Positions 53,091-61,918 of a stretch of DNA of 64,000 nt are shown here, piece after piece. This DNA is from PALSA-1006 sp036171275. Lineage in GTDB: Bacteria > Pseudomonadota > Gammaproteobacteria > Burkholderiales > Gallionellaceae. Position 1 is the stretch's first letter. Each line of letters starts with the position of its first letter. The DNA lies in the NCBI GenBank assembly GCA_036171275.1, contig JAVHQT010000015.1:1-64000 (forward strand). Direction: 5' to 3'. The translations under genes and the position numbers were made by a program. The notes beneath the pieces were generated by a model. The model saw only the letters and a list, made by a program, of their open reading frames with translations, was not told the origin of the DNA and did not search any database.

Positions 53091-55286
53091 TCATAAACGA
53101 AATGGACTGCTTTTTTGACGCAAAGTGTTGTTACCAAGTAAGGCGGTTTCCCAAGCTGGCACGCCAATATCAGCACGTTGAAAGTGGCTAGTTGCTTGCA
53201 GGGTGAAGGTTTGCGTGCCGAGAGTTGCGCTAATCGAGGTGCAGCCGAGCTGCGGCAAAATCAGTGCTTCGGTCTGCACGCTGATGCCAGAAAGCGGTTG
53301 GCGATGCTGTGCGGTTTGCCGCCAACCTTGCGCTTCGTCATCCCATTCGCGTTGGTAGCGACTGCGTGCAAAAGTTGCCCAAGGCCAGGCGAGAGCCGCC
53401 AGGGTTTTTGCCAGCAAAGACGGGATGACGCTGGCAGGAATCGATTGATCTTGCCAGTGGTTGATTTGAAATGAGGCTGGGGTATAACCGCAAGCCAGTA
53501 GCCAACAATCCAAATACGGATCGGCTGCGCCCTCGCGTTCGTAAGCGGCAAAAACCGCCCAAGTGGAATCGGCAAAACACCGTCCACCCGCGCTGGAAAT
53601 TAAGGTTAAGCGTCCTAGTTCGTCCACTTCGCAATGCAGTGACCAGTCGGCTTGCAGTGTTTCGTTGTGCGCCACGGTGTAGCGTAAGCCGCGCCCCGCG
53701 AGTAAATAAAATGGGCGCACTTCACCGACTAAGGCGGCGCAAAGGCTGGCGGATTCGGGCGGTACGATGGAAAGTTCGTAGCGCGGTGCTTGGTTCGCTT
53801 CGGTAATCAGCACGCTTGCCAGATGAAACGGCAAGGTCGGCGCACCCATTTCGTCGCTACTTTGTACGTGTAAATGAATGTGCGGTTGCGGCGAGCGCCC
53901 CGAGTTACCGCAATAGCCTAAAAAATCACCTGGTCTGAGCCATGCGCCGGGTACGACCGCAACTGTCGATGGTTTAAGGTGGGCGACCAAGGCAAATTTG
54001 CCGTCATACAGCCGAAGCAGTACGTAGTTTCCCCAATTGGCCGCCACGTTTACCGTGCCGGGCGTATTGTCTGGCACCTCATTTACCACGCGCCAGACTT
54101 GGCCGTAAGCCGGAGACAACACCGGTTGGTTGTAAGCGTAAAAATCGTCGAGCTGCGTGCCTTTTCTTGTGAAGCTTTTATTCTCTTTTAGAATAATAAA
54201 ATCAAGGGCATAGCGATATTCGCCCCGGTGGGTGTATTCGCCGGAAAAACCTTGCGACACCACCCAATTACCATTAAAAGGCAGGGCTAAAGGTACGCTG
54301 CCCGGATTGCCGGTACGAGCCCGACTGATTTGCGTGCGTTGGTGGCTTCGCTCCGGAAAATCGGGCAGTAATAAATTGAATTGACTGACCAGTTTGCTGT
54401 TGCGAACCACGGCATACAACACAATCCAAGCTCCTAACACAAAGGGTGCAGAGAAAGGAACAAGGTGTGTCACGTCTAAAATTCGCCCAAGCGCGACGGA
54501 TAACCACGCCGCGATGACTGCGGCGAGCGCGGCGAGTGCAGCGGTGAGAAAAGAAGGGGTGGCGAACAGTCCGCCGACTAAAATCGCTGCCAGCATGGCG
54601 TTGCTGTCCCACGCGCTACTGGCTAAATGTTCGGGCACAGCGCCGAGTAAATCTAACCAAAACCGCGCAGCGAAATAGCCAATCAGCGCAACCACTAAGT
54701 AGTAACGCGAAAAAACTAAAATAATGCAGAGTATAAAAAGTCCGACAAAGGCGTTGGGTATGAAATAAAGTGCGCCAAAAGCACTGAGAAAGTGATCAAA
54801 TTCTGTGCCCAGTAAATCGGGAGGGGCGATGTAAGGATTAAAAGTGAGAGTGGAAAAACTGCCGCCAGCCGCCATGGTGAGCATGGCGACCAGTGCAAAG
54901 GGTAAGCTCAAAATCGGCAGTCTTACCAGCGACCAAGCTAATCGTCCTAAGACTACGGTGAGCCAGCCAGAAAAAATGCCGGTTAAAACAGATAGTGCAA
55001 CAACACTGACGCCAATTGACCAAACGTGCGCGACGAATAAGCCACTGAGCAAACCGTTAAATACGCAAATTGGACGTTCTCCCGCATCTGCGCCGGCAAT
55101 TTTCCCTGCGTACCAAGCGCAAATTGCCGCCAGCAACCCCATCAAGCCAGCGTAGGGAATCGGCAAGAAGGTCATTAACGCCAGCAGCACTCCGGCTTTC
55201 CAAGAAGGAACGAGCGCTACCCAAGCGTATCCGCGTGCCACTTCTTTAATGAGGGTGAATACGTGCTTGTGTAAATTATTTATCAT
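53091..55286 (-). CDS. Urea transporter (UT family) fused to an M23 peptidase domain
   Basis: 731 residues. The N-terminal ~310 residues form about ten membrane helices of the UT urea-channel family, with the internal twofold pattern (NGLLSGLFVAHVW, LPILSLPFALVAML; ATPSFLTAALAAL). The C-terminal half has an M23 domain (THRGEYRYALDF, YGQVWRVVNEV, GNYVLLRLYDGKFALVAHL, PHIHLHVQSSDE with HxH), followed by ~200 residues of unassigned sequence. UT-M23 fusions are known in proteobacteria but their joint role is unclear. The ATG (55284-55286) has no Shine-Dalgarno; instead the 20-base motif sits right on the start. Confidence 0.85.
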   Translation of the reverse strand: MINNLHKHVFTLIKEVARGYAWVALVPSWKAGVLLALMTFLPIPYAGLMGLLAAICAWYAGKIAGADAGERPICVFNGLLSGLFVAHVWSIGVSVVALSVLTGIFSGWLTVVLGRLAWSLVRLPILSLPFALVAMLTMAAGGSFSTLTFNPYIAPPDLLGTEFDHFLSAFGALYFIPNAFVGLFILCIILVFSRYYLVVALIGYFAARFWLDLLGAVPEHLASSAWDSNAMLAAILVGGLFATPSFLTAALAALAAVIAAWLSVALGRILDVTHLVPFSAPFVLGAWIVLYAVVRNSKLVSQFNLLLPDFPERSHQRTQISRARTGNPGSVPLALPFNGNWVVSQGFSGEYTHRGEYRYALDFIILKENKSFTRKGTQLDDFYAYNQPVLSPAYGQVWRVVNEVPDNTPGTVNVAANWGNYVLLRLYDGKFALVAHLKPSTVAVVPGAWLRPGDFLGYCGNSGRSPQPHIHLHVQSSDEMGAPTLPFHLASVLITEANQAPRYELSIVPPESASLCAALVGEVRPFYLLAGRGLRYTVAHNETLQADWSLHCEVDELGRLTLISSAGGRCFADSTWAVFAAYEREGAADPYLDCWLLACGYTPASFQINHWQDQSIPASVIPSLLAKTLAALAWPWATFARSRYQREWDDEAQGWRQTAQHRQPLSGISVQTEALILPQLGCTSISATLGTQTFTLQATSHFQRADIGVPAWETALLGNNTLRQKSSPFRL

Positions 55287-55304
55287 AACTTATTGATTAT
55301 AATG
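55285..55304 (+). repeat. Motif copy at the start codon of the UT-M23 gene
   Basis: ATAACTTATTGATTATAATG, overlapping the ATG (minus strand). Direct-repeat partner of the copy at 52442, bracketing the UT-M23/TPR pair. Fits the IHF consensus. The remaining bases to 55575 hold no gene. Confidence 0.65.
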
Positions 55305-55575
55305 GTTATTTTGATCAGATTGAGTCGAGTGGCTACTGAATTCAGTTTCTGAAGAGTGAGCGCACTTTAAGTTAGCGGCAGGCGGTTTGGCAACTCAATT
55401 TGGGGGGTTCGTTAACGTTCAATGCGGCGCTTTCTGAAGGGCGCGCTAAAGATTAAATTGACTTTGCGATGCTGCGTGACGCACTAAAAATGATGCTTTA
55501 TCCCTCCGGTTTAGGTTGCGTGCGCCTTGCCTCGCTTCGAAAATTGAATTTTTAGCGGTGCCCTTAAAATAAACA

Positions 55576-57435
55576 TCACGCGTTTTGTTCCAAAACCGCT
55601 AAAAAAGCGTCTCCATATTTATTCAGCTTTGATTGACCGATACCACTCATTTTCGCCAACTCAGTCAGGGTTTGTGGCTTGTGATTTAACATTTCCAGCA
55701 AGGTGCTGTCATGGAAAATCACATAAGGCGGCACACCTTGTTCGCGTGCCAACTCCATGCGTTTAGCTTTTAGCGCTTGCCATAATGGATCTTCATTTGC
55801 GGCGGCGAAATCTTCCCGCAAGCGAGCGCCGCGCTCAGTTTTGCTGATTTTACGTTTAACTGGCGCACTATCCCGGCGCATCCAAATAGCTTGTTCACCA
55901 CGTAATACCGCACGTGAACGTTCACTCAACTTCAAACCGCCGAACGCTTCCATATCAACATTGATTAACCCCGCAACGGCCAATTGACGAAAAACGCCAC
56001 TCCATTGCGCTTGCGCCAATTCTTTACCAATGCCAAAGGTGCTCAATGCTTGATGGTTAAATTGCTGAATCTTCGGGGTGAGTTTGCCTAATAAAACATC
56101 AATTAAGTGTGCAACACCAAAGCGTTGCCCGGTACGATAAACACAAGATAAGGCCATTCGTGCGGGTTCCGTCGCATCCCATGTTTCAACTGGCGTTAAA
56201 CAGTTATCACAGGTATTGCAGTTGCCGGGATAGTCTTCGCCAAAGTAGCGCAAGAGGGTTTGGTGTCGGCATTCAGTTGATTCGCAAAAACCTAGTAATG
56301 CGTCCAGCTTTTGTAATTCCACTCGCTTGCGTTCCTCTGGTGCATCGCCGGATAACAACATTTGCCGCATCGAAACGACATCGCCTAAACCATATGCCAT
56401 CCAAGCATTGGCGGGCAATCCATCTCGTCCCGCACGTCCGGTTTCTTGATAATACCCTTCCATGCTTTTCGGCAAGTCGAGGTGGGCGACAAAACGCACA
56501 TTCGGTTTATCAATGCCCATGCCAAAGGCGACGGTGGCGACCATCACAATTCCCTCTTCACGCAAAAAGCGCCGCTGATTCTGATTGCGCACAGCGGCAT
56601 CTAAACCTGCGTGATACGGCAAGGCATCCCAACCTTGCTCGTTTAGCCACTCAGCTGTTTCTTCGACTTTTTTGCGTGATAAACAATAGACGATGCCCGC
56701 GTCGTTGGCATGTTCGGCTTGTAGAAAGCTGAGCAATTGTTGCCGCGCATTATTTTTTTGGGTGACACGGTAGTAAATATTAGGGCGGTCAAAACTGGAA
56801 ACGAATTGCTGCGCTTGGTCTAATGTCAGTCGTTCAATGATTTCGCGACGGGTTGGGGCATCGGCAGTGGCGGTCAGGGCAATACGCGGCACATTGGGGA
56901 AACGCTCATGCAATACCGTGAGCGCACGATATTCAGGACGGAAATCATGTCCCCATTGCGAAACGCAGTGCGCTTCGTCAATCGCAAATAATCCAATATA
57001 ATCAGATACTTGCAATTTATGCAATAAGGCCAAAAAACTTTCCGTCATCAATCTTTCAGGGGCGACGTAGAGTAACTTTAATTCTCCGGCGAGCAATTGT
57101 TGCGACACCGCCCGCGCTGCTTGCGCACTTAAACTTGAATTTAAAAATGCCGCCGAAACGCCCAATTGATTCAGCGCATCCACTTGGTCTTGCATCAACG
57201 CGATGAGCGGTGACACCACAATGCCCACACCTTGACGCACCAGGGCAGGAATTTGATAGCACAGCGATTTTCCACCCCCGGTCGGCATTAAAACGAGCGC
57301 ATCCCCGCCTTGAATAACGCAATCGACAATCGCCTGTTGCTCGCCCCGAAAAGTGCTGTAACCAAAAACATCGCGCAAAACTGTTTGTGCGGTTGTAGCA
57401 GGATTGGTTTCAGTTGAGGGGGGTGAAGGAAACAT
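55576..57435 (-). CDS. recQ: ATP-dependent DNA helicase RecQ
   Basis: RecQ unwinds DNA 3' to 5' in RecF-pathway repair. Walker A MPTGGGKSLCYQIPA, DEAH in AIDEAHCVSQWGHDFRPEY, motif VI QETGRAGRDG, the RQC zinc cysteines (CRHQTLLRYFGEDYPGNCNTCDNC), the winged helix and a C-terminal HRDC domain (PPYVIFHDSTLLEML) are all present. ATG 57435 gives 619 residues; an in-frame TTG at 57447 is possible but has no better ribosome site. Contains a motif copy at 56994. Confidence 0.97.
   Translation of the reverse strand: MFPSPPSTETNPATTAQTVLRDVFGYSTFRGEQQAIVDCVIQGGDALVLMPTGGGKSLCYQIPALVRQGVGIVVSPLIALMQDQVDALNQLGVSAAFLNSSLSAQAARAVSQQLLAGELKLLYVAPERLMTESFLALLHKLQVSDYIGLFAIDEAHCVSQWGHDFRPEYRALTVLHERFPNVPRIALTATADAPTRREIIERLTLDQAQQFVSSFDRPNIYYRVTQKNNARQQLLSFLQAEHANDAGIVYCLSRKKVEETAEWLNEQGWDALPYHAGLDAAVRNQNQRRFLREEGIVMVATVAFGMGIDKPNVRFVAHLDLPKSMEGYYQETGRAGRDGLPANAWMAYGLGDVVSMRQMLLSGDAPEERKRVELQKLDALLGFCESTECRHQTLLRYFGEDYPGNCNTCDNCLTPVETWDATEPARMALSCVYRTGQRFGVAHLIDVLLGKLTPKIQQFNHQALSTFGIGKELAQAQWSGVFRQLAVAGLINVDMEAFGGLKLSERSRAVLRGEQAIWMRRDSAPVKRKISKTERGARLREDFAAANEDPLWQALKAKRMELAREQGVPPYVIFHDSTLLEMLNHKPQTLTELAKMSGIGQSKLNKYGDAFLAVLEQNA
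56994..57013 (-). repeat. Motif copy inside recQ (read as SDYIGLF)
   Basis: CAATATAATCAGATACTTGC; the left 11 bases are exact. It deviates at the IHF WATCAA final A. Confidence 0.55.
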
Positions 57436-57550
57436 AGCGTGGGGCAATTGGGCTAAAAATGTGTCGGGGCATTTTACCCTTGCAATTAAGAACTTGCCGG
57501 ATCAATACTTTTTTCAGGGCAAATTTGCGCTCGAAAAAAGCGGGGTGGCT

Positions 57551-57606
57551 CAGCGTAGCGCATCCACCAACATGTCCTTTGAAAACAGGTGGATACGCTG
57601 CGCTTA
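57551..57606. repeat. Inverted repeat GCGTAGCGCATCCACC / GGTGGATACGCTGCGC
   Basis: Arms at 57551-57568 and 57588-57606 pair at 14 of 16 core positions. Belongs to a common dispersed intergenic type. Confidence 0.65.
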
Positions 57607-57669
57607 GTCATCCATGGACGCCCACTATTTGCTCAGATTTCAATCAATAATATTGCGAGTAGGTAAAGA

Positions 57670-57892
57670 TTGCAGCCTTCCATCGGGACTGTGTGTGCCG
57701 CGAATTGCTGCTGTCCTTGATGGAATAGGCTGAGTCGTTCCTCTGTTACCCTAGCGCACTTAATGTGCTGTGGATAGCGGGGTGACCGACTCACGGTCTG
57801 ACCCGTCTCGCCATCATGTCATGATTGCCTATGCAATCGGTGGACGATTTTCGCCTTAAACGCGTTTTCAATCCGTATCGTTCCGATACGCG
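57670..57892. ncRNA. Candidate structured RNA or hairpin array
   Basis: Four successive stems are visible: CAGCCTTCCATCGGGAC (57673-57689) with 57713-57732; nested GAGTCG/CGACTC (57732-57737/57787-57792), GTTACCC/GGGTGAC (57745-57751/57780-57786) and GCAC/GTGC inside; GATTGC-CTAT-GCAATC (57823-57838); CGTATCG-TTC-CGATACG (57874-57890). No known RNA family was recognised and the strand is unknown. Confidence 0.4.
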
Positions 57893-58345
57893 CCTATGAG
57901 GGTGTAAGAAATTATGCGCAATCTGATTAGCAAGAGCGGCATGTGATGTTTATGGATACCGCCGGAACGCTATATTGGCAAGGAATGTTTGAGCGAATGC
58001 AGTAGCGTTTGGCCGGTGTGTCCTTGGCTGTTATCACCCAATTAGTGGTTATTTTCGCGCGTGCTAATTTTGGTTCACCTTAACTAAAGGAAGGCCCAAA
58101 TGATGTTACTGTTAAACACTTACCTACTTGTTGCATTGCTGTGATCATCCGAGATCAGGAGCTGGATGCCGCGCAAACCGCCAGCAACGAAACAACCTAT
58201 GATTTTCCTGATAAGATGCTTGCCGATTAGGGTTTTTGGTGGGTTTTCGCAGCTGCTCGCAATGGCTCGCAGGCGCTGGGAGGACTTAAATTGACACGGG
58301 GTTACACCCCACCACCCATCGTAGCCTTGAATCGTAGCCTCTAAA

Positions 58346-58372
58346 AGACCCGTTAATCGGGACTTTTTATTT
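58346..58372 (+). terminator. Hairpin with T tract just before the MFS gene
   Basis: ACCCG-TTAAT-CGGGA followed by CTTTTTATTT, 17 bases upstream of the MFS start. It could end a leader transcript or attenuate the gene. Confidence 0.6.
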
Positions 58373-58388
58373 AATGTTTCAACTTTGA

Positions 58389-59630
58389 ATGAACACTCAA
58401 GCCTCCCCTAAACCCTATTCTGAACGTGCGTTGTTATTTACCTTGGCGGGCATTCAATTTAGCCACGTGCTGGACTTCATGATTATGATGCCGCTCGGGC
58501 CAATGTTAATGCGTGAACTGGCAATAAGTACGCATGAATTTGGTTTGCTGGTTGCCTCATATAGTTTTAGCGCGGCTTTATCAGGGTTGCTGGCGGCAGT
58601 TTTCATCGATAGGTTTGACCGTAAGTATTTGATTATATTCATATTTATATTATTTGGGCTGTCAACTTTGGCCTGCGGCTTAGCGCCGGGTTATCTCACT
58701 TTGTTGATTGCGCGCGGTTTGGCGGGGGCATTTGGTGGCATTTTAGGGGCGCTGGTACAAACCATTGTCGGCGATGCGATTCCGTTTGCTAGACGCGCAA
58801 AAGCCAGTGGCACGGTGGCGGCGGCCTTTGCGTTTTCAACGGTGGCGGGCGTGCCTTTATCGCTGTGGTTGGCAACCCATTTTCAGTGGCGCGCGCCGTT
58901 TATTTTTATCGTTATGCTGGTGAGCGTCTTTATTCTGATTAGCTGGCGCGTGTTACCGCCATTGCGCCATCATTTAAGCCAAGAAAAATTGGCGCATCCT
59001 TTTTCTGCGTTATTTGCGGTGTTGCGTGACGTGAATCATTGGCGCGCCATGGCGTTGTCCGCCATGATTATTTTTTCAGGCTTTACGGTCATTCCTTACA
59101 TTACGGTATATGCAGTGAATAACATTGCCATTTCAGAGCAGGATATTGCATACATTTATTTAGCGGGTGGAGCAGCGACTCTGTTTACCGCACGTTTAAT
59201 TGGGCAGTGGGCGGATGCGGCCGGCAAAGTCAAAGTGTATCGTCTAGTCGCGATGGCGGCGATGGTGCCGTTACTTGCCGTCACGCAAATTCAAAGCGCG
59301 TCGCTGGCGGGATGGTTGGTGTGCACCACTCTGTTTTTTATCTTGGTTTCTGGGCGCTTTGTTCCTGCCATGGCGATTATCACGTCGGCCGCACAACCGT
59401 CGTTACGTGGCACGTTTATGTCGCTCAACGCAACAGTGCAATCGTTGGCGATGGGCTTAGCGGCTACCTTGAGTGGTTTTATGATCACCCAGCAAAGCAC
59501 GGGCGTTATCACGGGATATCAGCAGGTTGGTTACATCTCGATTGCAGCTAATTTGCTCGGTATTTGGTTCGTGTCACGCGTCAAAATGCACGACGCTCAT
59601 CCTAATTTGCCGGATGTTGCGCCCAAGTAA
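58389..59630 (+). CDS. Major facilitator superfamily transporter (DHA1/AraJ-like)
   Basis: 413 residues with about twelve membrane helices and the MFS loop motif DRFDRKYLI after helix 2. The N-terminal FTLAGIQFSHVLDFMIMMPLGPMLM and LPPLRHH recall the sugar-efflux/drug-efflux branch. Substrate cannot be told. No ribosome site is evident before ATG 58389. A motif copy lies in helix 3 codons. Confidence 0.88.
   Translation: MNTQASPKPYSERALLFTLAGIQFSHVLDFMIMMPLGPMLMRELAISTHEFGLLVASYSFSAALSGLLAAVFIDRFDRKYLIIFIFILFGLSTLACGLAPGYLTLLIARGLAGAFGGILGALVQTIVGDAIPFARRAKASGTVAAAFAFSTVAGVPLSLWLATHFQWRAPFIFIVMLVSVFILISWRVLPPLRHHLSQEKLAHPFSALFAVLRDVNHWRAMALSAMIIFSGFTVIPYITVYAVNNIAISEQDIAYIYLAGGAATLFTARLIGQWADAAGKVKVYRLVAMAAMVPLLAVTQIQSASLAGWLVCTTLFFILVSGRFVPAMAIITSAAQPSLRGTFMSLNATVQSLAMGLAATLSGFMITQQSTGVITGYQQVGYISIAANLLGIWFVSRVKMHDAHPNLPDVAPK
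58621..58640 (+). repeat. Motif copy inside the MFS gene (read as KYLIIFI)
   Basis: GTAAGTATTTGATTATATTC, 17 of 20, in a membrane-helix coding stretch. Fits the IHF consensus. Confidence 0.6.
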
Positions 59631-59665
59631 ATGCTGTCTTTGGTCGCAAAACAGTCAATTTCCCA

Positions 59666-59674
59666 TGCTAGAAT
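59666..59674 (+). promoter_or_regulatory. Extended -10 promoter element TGCTAGAAT before yajC
   Basis: TG followed by one base and TAGAAT, 34 bases before the yajC start; a CGGAGA ribosome site follows. No good -35, which an extended -10 can tolerate. Confidence 0.5.
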
Positions 59675-59707
59675 GCGCCCCTTTCAATTTCGACCGGAGA
59701 TTTACAG

Positions 59708-60049
59708 ATGATTTCATTCAGCAATATGTTGATTAGTAACGCTTACGCAGACGGTGCCGCACCTGCTGCCGGTGGTGGCGTGATGGATTTTTTACCGCTA
59801 GTCGCATTATTGGCGGTGTTTTATTTTTTAGTATTACGTCCGCAGCAAAAGCGCAATAAAGAAACTAAGTTAATGTTGGAAGCGTTGCAAAAAGGCGATG
59901 AAGTGGTGACCGTTGGCGGTGCTTTAGGACGTGTGATCAAAGTGGCTGATGCGTATGTTTCAGTCGAAATTGCTGAAGGCGTGATTATTCAAGTGCAAAA
60001 AGCCTCGATTCAAACCACCTTGCCTAAAGGCACGATTAAGTCTATCTAA
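59708..60049 (+). CDS. yajC: Preprotein translocase accessory subunit YajC
   Basis: 113 residues, one membrane helix (FLPLVALLAVFYFLVLRPQQKRNKE) and the conserved LQKGDEVVTVGGALGRVIKV segment. YajC associates with SecDF-YidC. It usually follows tgt; here an MFS gene precedes it. Confidence 0.95.
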   Translation: MISFSNMLISNAYADGAAPAAGGGVMDFLPLVALLAVFYFLVLRPQQKRNKETKLMLEALQKGDEVVTVGGALGRVIKVADAYVSVEIAEGVIIQVQKASIQTTLPKGTIKSI

Positions 60050-60075
60050 CCTATTGTTTTTATTGGGATTTTGTA

Positions 60076-61887
60076 ATGAATCGTTATCCGCTTTGGAAAA
60101 ATATTTTAATCGCTATTATTATTGTTCTAGGGCTAATTTATGCCCTGCCGAATTTGTATGGTGAGGCGCCTGCGGTGCAAGTATTGCCTTTGCGCGCCAA
60201 TTTAAAAGCGGATACCGCCTTGCTAAAACGCGTTGAACAAGCATTGCAAGCTGCCCAGTTACACCCTGAAGCGCTGTCCTTGGATCTAACCAGCGTCAAA
60301 GCTCGTTTTGCCGATACGGACAGCCAACTAAAAGCCAAAGATGTGCTGCATCTTGCTTTGGGCGAAGAGTACGTCGTTGCCCTAAATTTGGTGGCGCGTT
60401 CACCGCAATGGCTGGCTAATTTGAATGCCTTGCCAATGTATTTGGGTTTGGATTTGCGTGGCGGGGTGCATTTTTTACTACAGGTGGACATGAAAGGCGC
60501 GCTGGATAAGGCTTTGGAATCGGCTTCCAGTGATATTCGCAGCACCTTGCGTGAACAACGCATTGAGTATTCCGGAGTCAATCGAGAAAACAATTCGGTG
60601 CTGGTTAAGTTTAGAGATGCCGCCAATCGCAGCAAAGGTGAGGCCGATTTAACGCAACGATTTACTGGCATGGCGTTTTCACCGCGCGAAGAAGGCAGCG
60701 ATTTTTTCTTGGTAGTTAATCTCAAACCAGCTGAGCAAACGCGCATTCAAGAAACGGCGGTTCAGCAAAATTTAATTACCCTACGCAATCGGGTCAACGA
60801 ATTAGGGGTGGCCGAACCAGTGATTCAGCAGCAAGGGGTTGATCGTATCGTTGTGCAATTGCCCGGCGTACAAGATACCGCGCGCGCAAAGGATATTTTA
60901 GGTCGAACCGCCACCTTAGAAGTGCGCTTAGTCGATGACGAACATCAACTTAGCGTCGGTGCTATTGCTCCTTTTGGTACCGAACTGTTTAAGGATCGAG
61001 ACGGCGGCTATTTATTAACTAAGAAGAGCGTGCTGCTGACCGGTGAGCGAATCAATGATGCGCAACCTGGCTTTGATAGTCGCAATAACGAACCCGCCGT
61101 GCATCTCAATTTGGATGCCGTCGGCGCCCGAAAATTTAAAGAAGCAACCCGCGAAAATGTCGGCAAACGGATGGCGATCATTCTGTTTGAAAAAGGCAAA
61201 GGTGAAGTCATTACCGCTCCGGTCATTCGCGAAGAAATCGGCGGTGGTCGCGTGCAAATTAGCGGCAAGATGACAACGGAAGAAGCCGCCGACACCGCCT
61301 TGCTGTTGCGCGCAGGCGCACTTGCAGCGCCGATGGAAATCGTTGAAGAACGCACGGTTGGTCCTAGTTTGGGCGCAGATAATATCAAACGCGGTTTCGA
61401 TTCCACCAAAATTGGTTTTGTCGCCATTTCTATTTTTATGATTGTCTATTACCTTGTTTTTGGCGGGGTATCGGTGTTTGCCTTGGCAGTCAATCTTCTG
61501 TTGTTGGTGGCGCTGTTATCGATGTTGCAAGCTACCTTGACCTTGCCGGGCATGGCCGGCATTGCGCTCACACTGGGGATGGCAATCGATTCTAACGTCT
61601 TAATTAATGAACGTATTCGTGAAGAATTGCGCAATGGTGTGCCCCCGCAGACCGCCATTCATGCCGGTTATCAGAATGCCTTTGCGACAATTTTAGACTC
61701 CAACATCACTACTTTGATTGCCGGTGTTGCCTTGTTTATGTTTGGTTCTGGGCCGATTCGAGGTTTTGCGGTGGTGTTGTGTCTGGGAATTTTGACCTCA
61801 ATGTTTAGTTCGGTTCTGGTTTCTCGCGCCGTCGTTAATCAAATTTACGGCTACAAAGCCCGTTTGAACAAAGTCGCAATCGGGTAA
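60076..61887 (+). CDS. secD: Protein translocase subunit SecD
   Basis: 603 residues. SecD pulls exported proteins across using the proton gradient. First helix near 11-28, a large periplasmic domain containing GLDLRGGVHFLLQVD and RNRVNELGVAEPVIQQQG, then five C-terminal helices with GMAIDSNVLINERIREELRNG (proton-path Asp) and SNITTLIAGVALFMFGSGPIRGFA. Confidence 0.97.
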   Translation: MNRYPLWKNILIAIIIVLGLIYALPNLYGEAPAVQVLPLRANLKADTALLKRVEQALQAAQLHPEALSLDLTSVKARFADTDSQLKAKDVLHLALGEEYVVALNLVARSPQWLANLNALPMYLGLDLRGGVHFLLQVDMKGALDKALESASSDIRSTLREQRIEYSGVNRENNSVLVKFRDAANRSKGEADLTQRFTGMAFSPREEGSDFFLVVNLKPAEQTRIQETAVQQNLITLRNRVNELGVAEPVIQQQGVDRIVVQLPGVQDTARAKDILGRTATLEVRLVDDEHQLSVGAIAPFGTELFKDRDGGYLLTKKSVLLTGERINDAQPGFDSRNNEPAVHLNLDAVGARKFKEATRENVGKRMAIILFEKGKGEVITAPVIREEIGGGRVQISGKMTTEEAADTALLLRAGALAAPMEIVEERTVGPSLGADNIKRGFDSTKIGFVAISIFMIVYYLVFGGVSVFALAVNLLLLVALLSMLQATLTLPGMAGIALTLGMAIDSNVLINERIREELRNGVPPQTAIHAGYQNAFATILDSNITTLIAGVALFMFGSGPIRGFAVVLCLGILTSMFSSVLVSRAVVNQIYGYKARLNKVAIG

Positions 61888-61918
61888 AAACCCCATTATT
61901 TATTAGGATAAAGCAGCA

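Larger units (their letters stand above)
57448..58388. other. 941-base non-coding interval with repeats and hairpins
   Basis: No intact gene. It holds an inverted repeat (57551-57606), a block of perfect hairpins (57670-57892), and two short decayed-looking frames: one at ~57942-58082 interrupted by TAG after FERMQ, and one from ATG 58100 that stops after 14 codons behind a good AAGGAAGG. A hairpin with T tract ends the interval. Confidence 0.6.

Noticed and set aside
57404..57607. 67-codon frame overlapping the recQ start
   Set aside because: Overlaps recQ and a dispersed inverted repeat; no support as a gene.
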